Source: Trinickia violacea (lineage in GTDB: Bacteria > Pseudomonadota > Gammaproteobacteria > Burkholderiales > Burkholderiaceae). From it: a DNA stretch of 64,000 nt. How positions within the stretch are numbered: the first letter of the stretch is position 1; each line of letters begins with the position of its first letter. A program made the position numbers and the translations under genes. This document shows positions 33,848 to 42,704 of the stretch, piece by piece. The stretch is taken from the NCBI RefSeq assembly GCF_005280735.1, contig NZ_CP040077.1, forward strand, positions 806,001 to 870,000, written 5' to 3'. Below the pieces are notes generated by a model. It searched no databases and had not been told where the DNA came from. It was given only the letters and a program-made list of their open reading frames with translations.

Positions 33848-34783
33848 ATGCGTCATCTTCATCTCCCTCTCACTCACGCCCCCGCGCAGACCGAGCACGA
33901 ACGCGAAGCGCGGCGCGCCTCGTCGACGCGCTGGCTGGTTGCGCCGTCCGTATCGGTGCTGCTGCTATGGATGGCGATCCCGCTTGCGATGACGATCTGG
34001 TATTCGTTCTCGCGCTACAACCTGCTGAACCCGGACATGAAGGGCTTCGCGGCCCTCGACAACTACCGGTTCCTCGTCACCGATCCGTCGTTCGTGCCGT
34101 CGATCGTGCATACGATCGAATTGATCGGCTCGGTGCTGATCATCACGGTGGTGGGCGGCGTGCTGATGTCGGTGCTGTTCGACCGCAAGTTCTATGGGCA
34201 GGGGGTCGCGCGCCTGCTGGCGATCGCGCCGTTCTTCGTGATGCCGACCGTGAGCGCGCTGATCTGGAAGAACATGATCCTGCACCCGGTGTACGGTCTC
34301 GTCGCCGATGCGATGCGTGCGGTCGGCTTGCAGCCGATCGATTGGTTCGCTACGTATCCGCTCACCGCGATCGTCGTCATCGTCGCGTGGCAGTGGCTGC
34401 CGTTCGCGTTCCTGATTCTGTTCACGGCGATCCAGTCGCTCGACCAGGAGCAGAAGGAGGCCGCGAAGATCGACGGCGCCGGCCCGTTCTCGATGTTCTT
34501 CTTCATCACGCTGCCGCATCTGAAACGCGCGATCGCCGTGGTCGTGATGATGGAGACGATTTTCCTGCTGTCGATCTTCGCTGAAATCTATACGACGACG
34601 GCTGGTGGCCCCGGCAACGCGACGACCAACCTGTCGTACCTGATCTACGCGGTCGGCCTGCAGCAATTCGATGTGGGTATCGCTTCGGCGGGCGGCATTC
34701 TCGCCGTGGTGCTCGCGAACATCGTGTCGTTCTTCCTGGTCCGCATGCTGGCGAAGAACCTGAAAGGGGAGTACGAGAAATGA
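33848..34783 (+). CDS. Polyol ABC transporter permease 1 (SmoF-like)
   Basis: An inner-membrane permease of 311 residues of the MalF/UgpA type with about six membrane helices. The EAA loop that contacts the ATPase reads EAAKIDGAGPFSMFFFITLPHLKR. The N-terminal cytoplasmic part is charged and short. ATG 33848 has AGAGGTG upstream; the frame opens at 33809, but that part lies in the repeat. It overlaps the second permease gene by 4 bp (ATGA), so the two are translated together and likely form a heterodimer. Confidence 0.9.
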   Translation: MRHLHLPLTHAPAQTEHEREARRASSTRWLVAPSVSVLLLWMAIPLAMTIWYSFSRYNLLNPDMKGFAALDNYRFLVTDPSFVPSIVHTIELIGSVLIITVVGGVLMSVLFDRKFYGQGVARLLAIAPFFVMPTVSALIWKNMILHPVYGLVADAMRAVGLQPIDWFATYPLTAIVVIVAWQWLPFAFLILFTAIQSLDQEQKEAAKIDGAGPFSMFFFITLPHLKRAIAVVVMMETIFLLSIFAEIYTTTAGGPGNATTNLSYLIYAVGLQQFDVGIASAGGILAVVLANIVSFFLVRMLAKNLKGEYEK

Positions 34784-35643
34784 GCAGCCCGACCTTGCAA
34801 ACCCCCGTGCAGTATCGCGCGCCGTCGCCGGTCATCAGCGCGATCAAGCGGATCGTTCCAGGCGTAGTGGCCTGGCTGATTGCCGCGGCGCTCTTCTTCC
34901 CGATCTTCTGGATGACGATCACGGCGTTCAAGACCGAACAGCAGGCGTACTCGTCGTCGCTGTTTTTCACGCCGACGCTCGAGAGCTTCCGCGAGGTGTT
35001 CGCGCGCAGCAACTACTTCGGGTTCGCGTGGAACTCGGTGCTGATCTCGGTGGGCGTCACGGTGATCTGCCTGCTGTTCGCGGTGCCGTGCGCGTATGCG
35101 ATGGCGTTCTTCCCGAACAATCGCACGCAGAAAGTGCTGCTGTGGATGCTGTCGACGAAGATGATGCCGTCGGTCGGCGTGCTCGTGCCGATCTATGTGA
35201 TGTGGAAGAACGCGGGCTTGCTCGACACGGTGTCGGGGCTCGTCATCGTCTATTCGCTGATGAATCTGCCGATCGCGGTGTGGATGGCGTTCACCTACTT
35301 CAACGAGATTCCGAAGGACATCCTCGAAGCCGGACGCATCGACGGCGCAACGACGCTGCAGGAGATCGTCCATCTGCTGATGCCGATGGCGGTGCCCGGG
35401 CTCGCATCGACGGCGCTTTTGCTCGTGATCCTGTCGTGGAACGAAGCGTTCTGGAGCATCAACCTGTCGAGCTCCAATGCAGCGCCGCTGACCGTGTTCA
35501 TCGCGTCGTATTCGAGCCCTGAAGGCTTGTTCTGGGCGAAGCTGTCGGCGGCGTCGCTGCTGGCGGTCGCGCCGATTCTGATCGTCGGCTGGCTGTCGCA
35601 GAAGCAGCTCGTGCGCGGCCTCACGTTCGGGGCGGTCAAATGA
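34780..35643 (+). CDS. Polyol ABC transporter permease 2 (SmoG-like)
   Basis: The MalG/UgpE-type partner permease, 287 residues with six expected membrane helices. Its EAA loop is EAGRIDGATTLQEIVHLLMPMAVPG. The stop overlaps the start of the HAD phosphatase gene (ATGA, 35640-35643), and its own start overlaps the previous permease, so the three are tightly coupled. It imports the polyol together with the binding protein and the ATPase at 36392-37507. Confidence 0.9.
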   Translation: MSSPTLQTPVQYRAPSPVISAIKRIVPGVVAWLIAAALFFPIFWMTITAFKTEQQAYSSSLFFTPTLESFREVFARSNYFGFAWNSVLISVGVTVICLLFAVPCAYAMAFFPNNRTQKVLLWMLSTKMMPSVGVLVPIYVMWKNAGLLDTVSGLVIVYSLMNLPIAVWMAFTYFNEIPKDILEAGRIDGATTLQEIVHLLMPMAVPGLASTALLLVILSWNEAFWSINLSSSNAAPLTVFIASYSSPEGLFWAKLSAASLLAVAPILIVGWLSQKQLVRGLTFGAVK

Positions 35644-36362
35644 CGGACCACGCGAAGCGCGCGATGAGCGACGGCGTCAACGGCAAGTCGGTGCTGATCT
35701 GCGATTGCGACGGCGTGCTGATCGACAGCGAAGCCGTCGCCGCGCGGATGCTGGTCGCCGAGCTGGAGGCGCGCTGGCCCGACGCCGACGTCGAACCCGT
35801 CGTGCTGCCGCTGCTCGGCTTGCGCATCGAGCGTGTGCTGGCCGGCGCCGCGGCCAAGCTCGGCCGCACGCTGACCCCCGGCGACATCGAGGCGATCCGG
35901 CGCGCGGTCGAAGGGGCCGCGAAGGATGCGCCGATGGTCGACGGCATCGAGGAGGCGCTCGCGCAGGTCAATCTGACGAAGGCGTGCGCGAGCAACAGCT
36001 ATACGGACTACGTCGAGGCGGTGCTGGCTCGCACCGGGCTCGTGCGTTTCTTCGGCGATCGCGTGTTTTGCGCCGACAACGTCGAATTGCCCAAGCCCGC
36101 GCCCGACGTCTACCTGGCCGCCGCGCGCACGCTCGGCGCGGCGCCGGAGGCGTGTCTCGTCATCGAGGACAGCGTGACGGGCGTCACCGCTGCGAACGCG
36201 GCGGGGATGACGGTGCTGGGCTTCATCGGCGGCGGTCATGCGACCAGCGCGCAGATCGACGCGCTACGCGGCGTCGGCGCGCGGCACGTATTCGACGACA
36301 TGCGCTCCCTGCCTGCGCTCGTCGAGCATTGGCGCATGAGCGGCGCGCTCAATCTGCATTGA
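35640..36362 (+). CDS. HAD-family phosphatase/phosphoglucomutase-like protein in polyol operon
   Basis: A cytosolic HAD hydrolase of 240 residues, subfamily IA. Motif I is DCDGVLIDSE with the nucleophile Asp, motif II the Ser in ACASNSYTDYV, the Lys in LPKPAPDVYL, and motif IV VIEDSVTGVTAANAAGM. It resembles beta-phosphoglucomutases and sugar phosphatases. Its position between the permease and ATPase genes suggests it acts on a phosphorylated intermediate of polyol catabolism or protects against sugar-phosphate build-up; this is inferred from location only. Confidence 0.85.
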   Translation: MTDHAKRAMSDGVNGKSVLICDCDGVLIDSEAVAARMLVAELEARWPDADVEPVVLPLLGLRIERVLAGAAAKLGRTLTPGDIEAIRRAVEGAAKDAPMVDGIEEALAQVNLTKACASNSYTDYVEAVLARTGLVRFFGDRVFCADNVELPKPAPDVYLAAARTLGAAPEACLVIEDSVTGVTAANAAGMTVLGFIGGGHATSAQIDALRGVGARHVFDDMRSLPALVEHWRMSGALNLH

Positions 36363-36391
36363 AGCGGTAGACAATTGAACGGAGACAGATC

Positions 36392-37507
<1,116 letters not shown>

Positions 37508-37566
37508 GGGGGGCGACCTGTGGGCGATCTTTGGAAATGGTTTCGCAGGGCCAGCGGGTGTGATCA

Positions 37567-38110
37567 CGCGCGCTGGCGGTCGCTCTTGACCTCGGCGTGA
37601 ATCGCCTTGACGTGCGCCAGCAGCACATCGTCGCTCACGCGGCTTCGGTGCGGCTTGTCCTGCACGGCACGTTGCCGACTTTGATGAAAGCCGCTCGGCC
37701 TGACTTCCACCACTCGGCATAACACCGAAACAGGCCAGTGAATGTGGTTGCGTTCGATGAACGCGTACTTCGTGTCGAGTCCTTCGCGAAGTACGCTGCG
37801 GCTTTTTTAGGACGTCGTGCTCCATCTTCAGCCGTGCCACCTCGGCACGCAATCTCGACAGCTCAATCTGCTCTGGGCTCACTGGCTTCGTGCCTGCGCC
37901 TCCAAGCCGGCCGACCTGTTCGGCCTTGAAACAGTCAGAAATCGTTTGCGCCAGCACCCCCAACATCGCACCCACCCCAGATCTGCTTTGGCTGGCCTTG
38001 ACTAGAGCGGTACAGCTTCCAACTCGAATTCGTGCGTGCCGCTGGCCTTGTGGCGCTGGCTTTCGCATGAATGGTCGAGGATTTCTCCGGGGCGCTAGAA
38101 GAAGACGGCA
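37567..38110 (-). pseudogene. Degenerate IS3-family transposase (orfA/orfB remnants)
   Basis: Minus-strand fragments read as IS3-type OrfA (TISDCFKAEQVGRLGGAG, then SPEQIELSRLRAEVARLK and MEHDVLKK), running into an A-rich slip site and an OrfB start (KKAAAYFAKDS, IERNHIHWPVSVLCRVVEV, RPSGFHQSRQ, VSDDVLLAHVKAIHAE). An in-frame stop and frameshifts break orfA near 38010, extra bases disturb the orfA/orfB junction, and orfB ends after about 70 residues at a stop near 37567, so no DDE domain remains. Coordinates are approximate. It marks the left edge of the island that splits the polyol locus. Confidence 0.75.
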
Positions 38111-38200
38111 TGCGCCAGCGAATTATGCTTTTCGCGTTATGCGCTTCTCCCTTGGCCAGTCGGTGGCATGGCATCGTCTGCCGATTTTCTTCAAAGTAAG

Positions 38201-38228
38201 TTGACCGAAATGTGATTGAGATGATAGT
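38201..38228 (+). promoter_or_regulatory. Putative promoter of the peptide operon
   Basis: TTGACC (38201-38206) and GATAGT (38223-38228) with a 16-bp spacer, in AT-rich sequence about 135 bp before the precursor start. It is the best sigma-70-like candidate between the transposase remnant and the precursor gene. Confidence 0.45.
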
Positions 38229-38362
38229 GTAAGGTGCCGTTTGGAAATGCTATGTACTCCTATAGACGGTAATCGAGCGGGCAGTGGCAATTCTCGTTCT
38301 TATGGTGGATTAGCTCTGCCTGGAATCGCATGTCTTGTGTCGTTGATTAAAAGGAAAATCAA

Positions 38363-38533
38363 ATGGATCTGCATGTGTTCAAAAAAGAAATGATGGCTGG
38401 CGCACAACAAGAGGAACGTGAGCTGCTCGCCGAGATCGATCCGGAATTGCTTGCCCTGGTCGGTGGCGGCGCTGACTCTCAACCCAAGGCGCGTGCTTGG
38501 TTTGCCAATGCTTCCTTTTCGAAGCGCTTCTAA
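38363..38533 (+). CDS. Double-glycine RiPP precursor peptide, 56 residues
   Basis: A short gene with ATG at 38363, a clear ribosome binding site AAAGGA (38350-38355) and stop TAA at 38531-38533. The leader (1-35) is acidic and helical with ELL repeats and ends in DPELLALVGG: with Gly34-Gly35 as the cut, Glu28, Leu29 and Leu32 fall on the conserved -8, -7 and -4 positions of C39-peptidase leaders. The core (36-56) begins GADSQPKARAW and ends FANASFSKRF, with Trp46, Phe47, Phe52 and Phe56. It is followed by a radical SAM/SPASM maturase and a C39-peptidase exporter. FAN and FSK fit the aromatic-X-Asn/Lys triplets of three-residue cyclophane peptides. The modified structure is inference. Confidence 0.85.
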   Translation: MDLHVFKKEMMAGAQQEERELLAEIDPELLALVGGGADSQPKARAWFANASFSKRF

Positions 38534-38573
38534 GTAATTTACATCCTGTTGCCTTATTAAGGTAGCGTCTGGC

Positions 38574-38598
38574 GCGATACGCCTTGGTGGCGTATCGC
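38574..38598 (+). other. Perfect hairpin between precursor and maturase genes (1)
   Basis: 10-bp arms GCGATACGCC (38574-38583) and GGCGTATCGC (38589-38598) with a TTGGT loop, 40 bp after the precursor stop. No T run follows, so it is likely an attenuator or 3' stabiliser. Confidence 0.65.
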
Positions 38599-38661
38599 TA
38601 CTGATCGGGCTGCGCCGCGTGGCACTAATGTATTCACTGAGAATGGTGTGTTCATTTGCAT

Positions 38662-38684
38662 CGGCATCTAAAAATTAGATGCCG
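38662..38684 (+). other. Perfect hairpin between precursor and maturase genes (2)
   Basis: 10-bp arms CGGCATCTAA (38662-38671) and TTAGATGCCG (38675-38684) with an AAA loop. It is the second structure in the gap before the maturase gene. Confidence 0.6.
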
Positions 38685-38785
38685 CCTCGTCTGCAATGTG
38701 AAAAGTTGTTCCACTCATCGGTGTTTCCCTAAGTGCATTGAGCCTGAATCAAGTTCGTGTGTTTTGGCCAATAATGGGCGTCGAA

Positions 38786-39973
38786 ATGATTGAGCACGAT
38801 AAAATCAATAGGCTTGAGGTGATACTCAAGGTGACTGAAAGGTGCAACATTGATTGCACTTATTGCTATTATTTCAATGGAAATAATCGTGATTACATGG
38901 GGCAACCTCCTTACTTGACGGTCGATACAGCGAAATCTCTTGCTGTTTATTTGCGCAATGCCGCTTGTTCTCATTCGATCGATGAGATAAGAATTGATTT
39001 GCATGGTGGCGAGCCTCTTTTGATGAAAAAGGCGAAAATGAGCGCCGTTCTTGAAATCCTCCGGAGCGGCGTCGCAGATTTCACGGATTTAACAATTTGC
39101 ATCCAGACTAATGCAACATTATTGGATGAAGAGTGGATTTCTATTTTTGAAAAATATAGCGTATCCGTTGGGGTAAGCCTGGATGGTTCGCCGGACGAGA
39201 ATGATCTTTATCGAGTTGACAAGAAAGGGAAAGGCACTCATTCGGTGGTCGTAAAGGCCATTGAGTTGTTGAAGGCGGCAAACAAAAAAAGCGAAGGGAT
39301 ATTTGCCGGAATTATTTGTGTGGTAAATCCGGATTTTGATGGGAAAAAAATTTACCGCCATTTTGTGGATGACTTGGGGGTTGAAAGGATTCATTTTCTA
39401 AAGGCAAATCAAACAAGGGATGGGGCAGACATAAAATTGGTGGCGGGCACTCGTAAGTTTTTGCTCGGCGCGTTGAACGAATGGATCAATGACGGAAATT
39501 TCAATATCTATGTAAGGCAATTCACCGAGCCGCTTAAGCAACTCTGTACATCCAGCGCACCAAGTCCTTGTTCCGATCGATATGTTGCCATGACGGTTAG
39601 GGCGAACGGTGACATAGCTATCGATGACGACTTTCGCAATACGCTGCCATCACTTTTTAATCTCGGATTGAATATCTCGGATAGCGCATTGGCAGATTTT
39701 CTCGATCGGCCGGGAGTGGCTGATTTTCACCGGGCTTGTGGTGAAGTTTCGCCGTCTTGTTTGCAATGCGGGGCAAGAGAAATATGCAAAAATGGCACTG
39801 GACTTGCTGAGTCTGTCCTTCACAGATACAGCTTCATTAACAAATTTCGCAATGCCAGTCTGTTCTGCGAAAGTCATCAGGCTATCATAATTCGGTTGGG
39901 TCAATTTGCCATTTCACGTGGCGTGCCATGGTCGACAATTGAGAGAAATATGGCTGGTATTCGCAATAATTAA
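38786..39973 (+). CDS. Radical SAM/SPASM peptide maturase
   Basis: A predicted iron-sulfur enzyme of 395 residues that modifies the upstream precursor peptide. The SAM-binding cluster motif is CNIDCTYCYYF (Cys20, Cys24, Cys27), followed by DLHGGEPLLM (GGEP motif) and a normal partial TIM barrel. The C-terminal SPASM region holds further cysteines in SPCSDRYV, RACGEV and SCLQCGAREICKNG and a last one in LFCESHQ, enough for one or two auxiliary clusters. The layout is that of XYE/Dar-type cyclophane-forming maturases. Possible starts are TTG 38738, ATG 38774 and ATG 38786; none has a strong ribosome binding site. Base composition is markedly AT-rich compared with host genes. Confidence 0.85.
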   Translation: MIEHDKINRLEVILKVTERCNIDCTYCYYFNGNNRDYMGQPPYLTVDTAKSLAVYLRNAACSHSIDEIRIDLHGGEPLLMKKAKMSAVLEILRSGVADFTDLTICIQTNATLLDEEWISIFEKYSVSVGVSLDGSPDENDLYRVDKKGKGTHSVVVKAIELLKAANKKSEGIFAGIICVVNPDFDGKKIYRHFVDDLGVERIHFLKANQTRDGADIKLVAGTRKFLLGALNEWINDGNFNIYVRQFTEPLKQLCTSSAPSPCSDRYVAMTVRANGDIAIDDDFRNTLPSLFNLGLNISDSALADFLDRPGVADFHRACGEVSPSCLQCGAREICKNGTGLAESVLHRYSFINKFRNASLFCESHQAIIIRLGQFAISRGVPWSTIERNMAGIRNN

Positions 39974-40292
39974 GCGATGCTATTCTTTGCTTTTACTCAT
40001 CGCCTTACGCAGTATTCGCGAAGTATTGCGAGGATTTGGGGTGCGTGCTGCGCCTTATTCGGTTAACAGTGGGCGATCACGATTCATCGGGAGATCGACG
40101 CAGTCCGCTGTAACGGTTTTAGGACGAAGTGTGCGAGCATTGGATGAAATTGTGCGTGAGTTTGTCGGCTTTGTCTGGGTTGTGCTGATCGATTTCTTAT
40201 TTGTCGATAGCTTTGTACGAATTTTTATCCAATCTCGCGCGACAAATCCATGTGATATTGCCGTGATTTTTTTAAGGTGCTTAATAGCATGA
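39906..40292 (+). CDS. Possible small membrane protein, uncertain
   Basis: An open frame of up to 128 residues that begins (TTG) inside the end of the maturase gene and stops with TGA overlapping the hydrolase start (ATGA, 40289-40292). It fills the otherwise empty 315-bp gap. It has two hydrophobic stretches (SLLLLIALRSI and VGFVWVVLIDFLFV), so it could be a small membrane or immunity protein, but there is no ribosome binding site or ATG and I recognise no family. It may be chance. Confidence 0.25.
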   Translation: MPFHVACHGRQLREIWLVFAIIKRCYSLLLLIALRSIREVLRGFGVRAAPYSVNSGRSRFIGRSTQSAVTVLGRSVRALDEIVREFVGFVWVVLIDFLFVDSFVRIFIQSRATNPCDIAVIFLRCLIA

Positions 40293-41395
40293 TTCGCAAA
40301 CTATTTCTCGTCATCCTATTTGCTTTGCCAATTGGTGTGTGCGCCGAAAATCTAGGCGTGGAAACTGGGTCGCACGCGTCCGGCCTCAGAAGTGATTTTA
40401 TAGTTCCAACAGCCGCCTCAGCTGAGTTTCCATTTTCTGGCACTGAGATCACGATGCCTGACGGGAATCGACTGCGCTACTATTCTTCGGATACATCGAT
40501 GCGCGAAAAACCATTGGTCATTTTCATTCCGGGGAGTGAATGTAACGGTGCCTTTCCAGCGTTTCCAGATGGGCAACGCTCCATGGGGTCAGAGGGATTC
40601 GCCCTGAAATTCAAGGGAAAAGTCCGCTTAGTTGTGGTTGAGAGCCCAGGTATCGAGGATCGTTTCGCGCGCGAAACTGCATCCGGGTGTTCATTGGAAT
40701 TCAAGAAAATGGCAAATATGCAAGCACGATTGGATGCATTGCGAACCATTATCGATGACCTCCGCCATCGCGGCTGGATTAATAGTCATCCATTTATGAT
40801 TGTCGCCAGTTCTGAAGGCGTTTCTATAGCATCACGTTTTGCAATGTCGACGAAGGAAGTGTCTCACCTTCTGCTAATTTCTGGGTTTGGGACTGGGCAA
40901 ACATTGGCGACACTCCACGCCGCACTCACCGGCTGGGGAAACTGGAATTTCTTGGCCGAGGTTGAACCAAATGATCCACTTGATCGATTGCAATCGACTT
41001 TAACCGGTTGGGAACAAGTGCGCAGGAGTCAGGTAAAGGAGTCAAATGTAACCATTGCAGGGCACGGTGAAGCCTATTGGCGAACTATAGGCATGGCATC
41101 GCCTGCGGAAAACGTGCTCGAATCCAAGACACAGCTTTATTTGGTCCAAGGAGGACTCGATCAAAGCGCGTCAGCAGTCGACTATGAGGCTGGGATTGCA
41201 TATCTTGTGGCACATGATCGCCCCTTTGTAACGGAGTACATTCCATGTGGGGACCATTTTTTGGTGTGCCCAAAGGACAATGGAGAACCTAATAATCTTC
41301 AAAAGGTCATTGAGCGTGGTATGGAATGGTTCCTGACCGGTCGGGTGCAAAGCGCCTTTGCTGCATCGTTTAATCCTTCCGCGACGTTGCAGTAG
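40289..41395 (+). CDS. Secreted alpha/beta-hydrolase in peptide cluster
   Basis: A predicted periplasmic hydrolase of 368 residues. The N terminus is a signal peptide (MIRKLFLVILFALPIGVCAE). The hydrolase fold shows the oxyanion strand LVIFIPGSECNGAFP, a nucleophile elbow VASSEGVSIA (Ser175, a variant of GxSxG), a probable acid Asp291 in VQGGLDQS and His323 in CGDHFLV. ATG 40289 has AAGGTG (40274-40279) before it. The gene sits between the maturase and export genes and shares the maturase's AT-rich character. It may trim, activate or inactivate the exported peptide; the role is unknown. Confidence 0.7.
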   Translation: MIRKLFLVILFALPIGVCAENLGVETGSHASGLRSDFIVPTAASAEFPFSGTEITMPDGNRLRYYSSDTSMREKPLVIFIPGSECNGAFPAFPDGQRSMGSEGFALKFKGKVRLVVVESPGIEDRFARETASGCSLEFKKMANMQARLDALRTIIDDLRHRGWINSHPFMIVASSEGVSIASRFAMSTKEVSHLLLISGFGTGQTLATLHAALTGWGNWNFLAEVEPNDPLDRLQSTLTGWEQVRRSQVKESNVTIAGHGEAYWRTIGMASPAENVLESKTQLYLVQGGLDQSASAVDYEAGIAYLVAHDRPFVTEYIPCGDHFLVCPKDNGEPNNLQKVIERGMEWFLTGRVQSAFAASFNPSATLQ

Positions 41396-41396
41396 C

Positions 41397-42689
41397 TTGT
41401 CGACTGACGTGGCAAACGGCATAGAAAAATCACCGTTCCGGCAGGCCGCTCTGGCGGCGCAGGGTGCACAGACGCTCGGAGAGATCGTTCTGGTGCGTCC
41501 CGTATCGTTCGCGGTGCTCGCGTCCGCTATGACCTTCATGGCGGCCTGTGTGGTGCTGCTGTTCGCATTCGGCAGCTACACGCGCCGCACCACGGTTGAA
41601 GGCGTGATCGAGCCCGACACGGGCCTCGTCAAGGTGTATGCACTGCAACCGGGCGTCGTGGTGAGCAAGGCGGTGGTCGAAGGCCAGCATGTCACGCGCG
41701 GGATGGTGCTCTATACGGTCTCTGCTGATTTACAGAGCGCTACGGAGGGCCGTACGCAGACCGCGTTGATCGAACAGACGCGTCAACGCCAGCATTTGCT
41801 GCAGCAGGAAATCGACAAGACGAGCGCGCTCCAGCGGGACGAACGCGACACACTGCAAGCGAAACTTGCCAGCCTGCGCTCGGAACTCGCGCGTCTCGAC
41901 GATCAACTCGCCAACCAGCGTGAGCGTGCTTCGATTGCTGCAGACGGCGTTGCCCGCTATCGCCGTTTGTTGGATCAGGACTATGTCTCGACTGACCAAC
42001 TGCAGCAGCGGCAGGCCGATATGCTCGAACAGCAGTCGAAACTGCTCGGCCTGCAGCGTGAGCGCGCTAATGTGGCTCAGGCACTCAAGGAGACCTCAAA
42101 CGATCTCTCCGGCCTCGCTCTCAAGCAGCAGAATCAACTCTCGCAGATCAACCGCAGCGTGATCGACATTAGGCAGGCGTTGATCGAGAGCGAAGCACGG
42201 CGCGAATTTTTAGTTACGGCGCCCGAAACCGGCGTCGCGGCAGCCGTGATCGCAGAGCCGGGACAAACGATCGATACCACACATCCGACTGCGAGCATCG
42301 TGCCGGACGGTGCACGCTGGAAAGTCCACCTGTTCGTGCCAAGCGCGGCCGTCGGCTTCATACACGCCGGCGATCCTGTGCGGATTCGCTATCGGGCCTA
42401 TCCGTATCAGAAATTCGGTCAGTACCACGCGCGCGTATCTTCAATCGCGCGCACTGCGCTGTCAGCGGCGGAACTGTCGACGAGCGGGATGCCGACCGTC
42501 GACGGCCGTGGGGGCGACGGCTCGTTTTATCGCGTCACAGCCACGCTCGATGCGCAGACGGTGAACGCATACGGCAAGCCGCAACCGCTGCAAGCCGGCA
42601 TGGCGCTTCAGGCCGATATCCTGCAGGAGCGCCGGCGTCTATACGAATGGGTGCTCGAACCGCTCTACAGTGTCACTGGTAAACTTTGA
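41397..42689 (+). CDS. HlyD-family periplasmic adaptor of peptide exporter
   Basis: A type I secretion membrane fusion protein of about 430 residues. It has one N-terminal membrane helix (FAVLASAMTFMAACVVLLFAF), a lipoyl half VYALQPGVVVSKAVVEGQHVTRG, a long coiled coil (about 100-235, rich in Gln, Arg and Glu), the second lipoyl half TAPETGVAAAVIAEPGQTID and a C-terminal beta domain. No ATG lies near the expected N terminus; TTG 41397 or GTG 41409 are the likely starts just after the hydrolase stop at 41395. It links the C39 ABC transporter to the TolC-like channel. Codon use is closer to host genes than in the preceding three genes. Confidence 0.87.
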   Translation: MSTDVANGIEKSPFRQAALAAQGAQTLGEIVLVRPVSFAVLASAMTFMAACVVLLFAFGSYTRRTTVEGVIEPDTGLVKVYALQPGVVVSKAVVEGQHVTRGMVLYTVSADLQSATEGRTQTALIEQTRQRQHLLQQEIDKTSALQRDERDTLQAKLASLRSELARLDDQLANQRERASIAADGVARYRRLLDQDYVSTDQLQQRQADMLEQQSKLLGLQRERANVAQALKETSNDLSGLALKQQNQLSQINRSVIDIRQALIESEARREFLVTAPETGVAAAVIAEPGQTIDTTHPTASIVPDGARWKVHLFVPSAAVGFIHAGDPVRIRYRAYPYQKFGQYHARVSSIARTALSAAELSTSGMPTVDGRGGDGSFYRVTATLDAQTVNAYGKPQPLQAGMALQADILQERRRLYEWVLEPLYSVTGKL

Positions 42690-42704
42690 TTCCGCTGTCT
42701 TCCC

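Noticed and set aside
37567..38110. An intact insertion sequence
   Set aside because: The orfA and orfB remnants have frameshifts and stops, no catalytic domain remains and I could not identify terminal inverted repeats.
38363..38533. Calling the peptide darobactin or dynobactin
   Set aside because: The core differs from the published sequences of both; only general features (aromatic triplets, C-terminal Phe) are shared.
38618..38671. A 17-codon ATG frame between precursor and maturase as a second precursor
   Set aside because: It has no ribosome binding site or GG motif and ends inside a hairpin.
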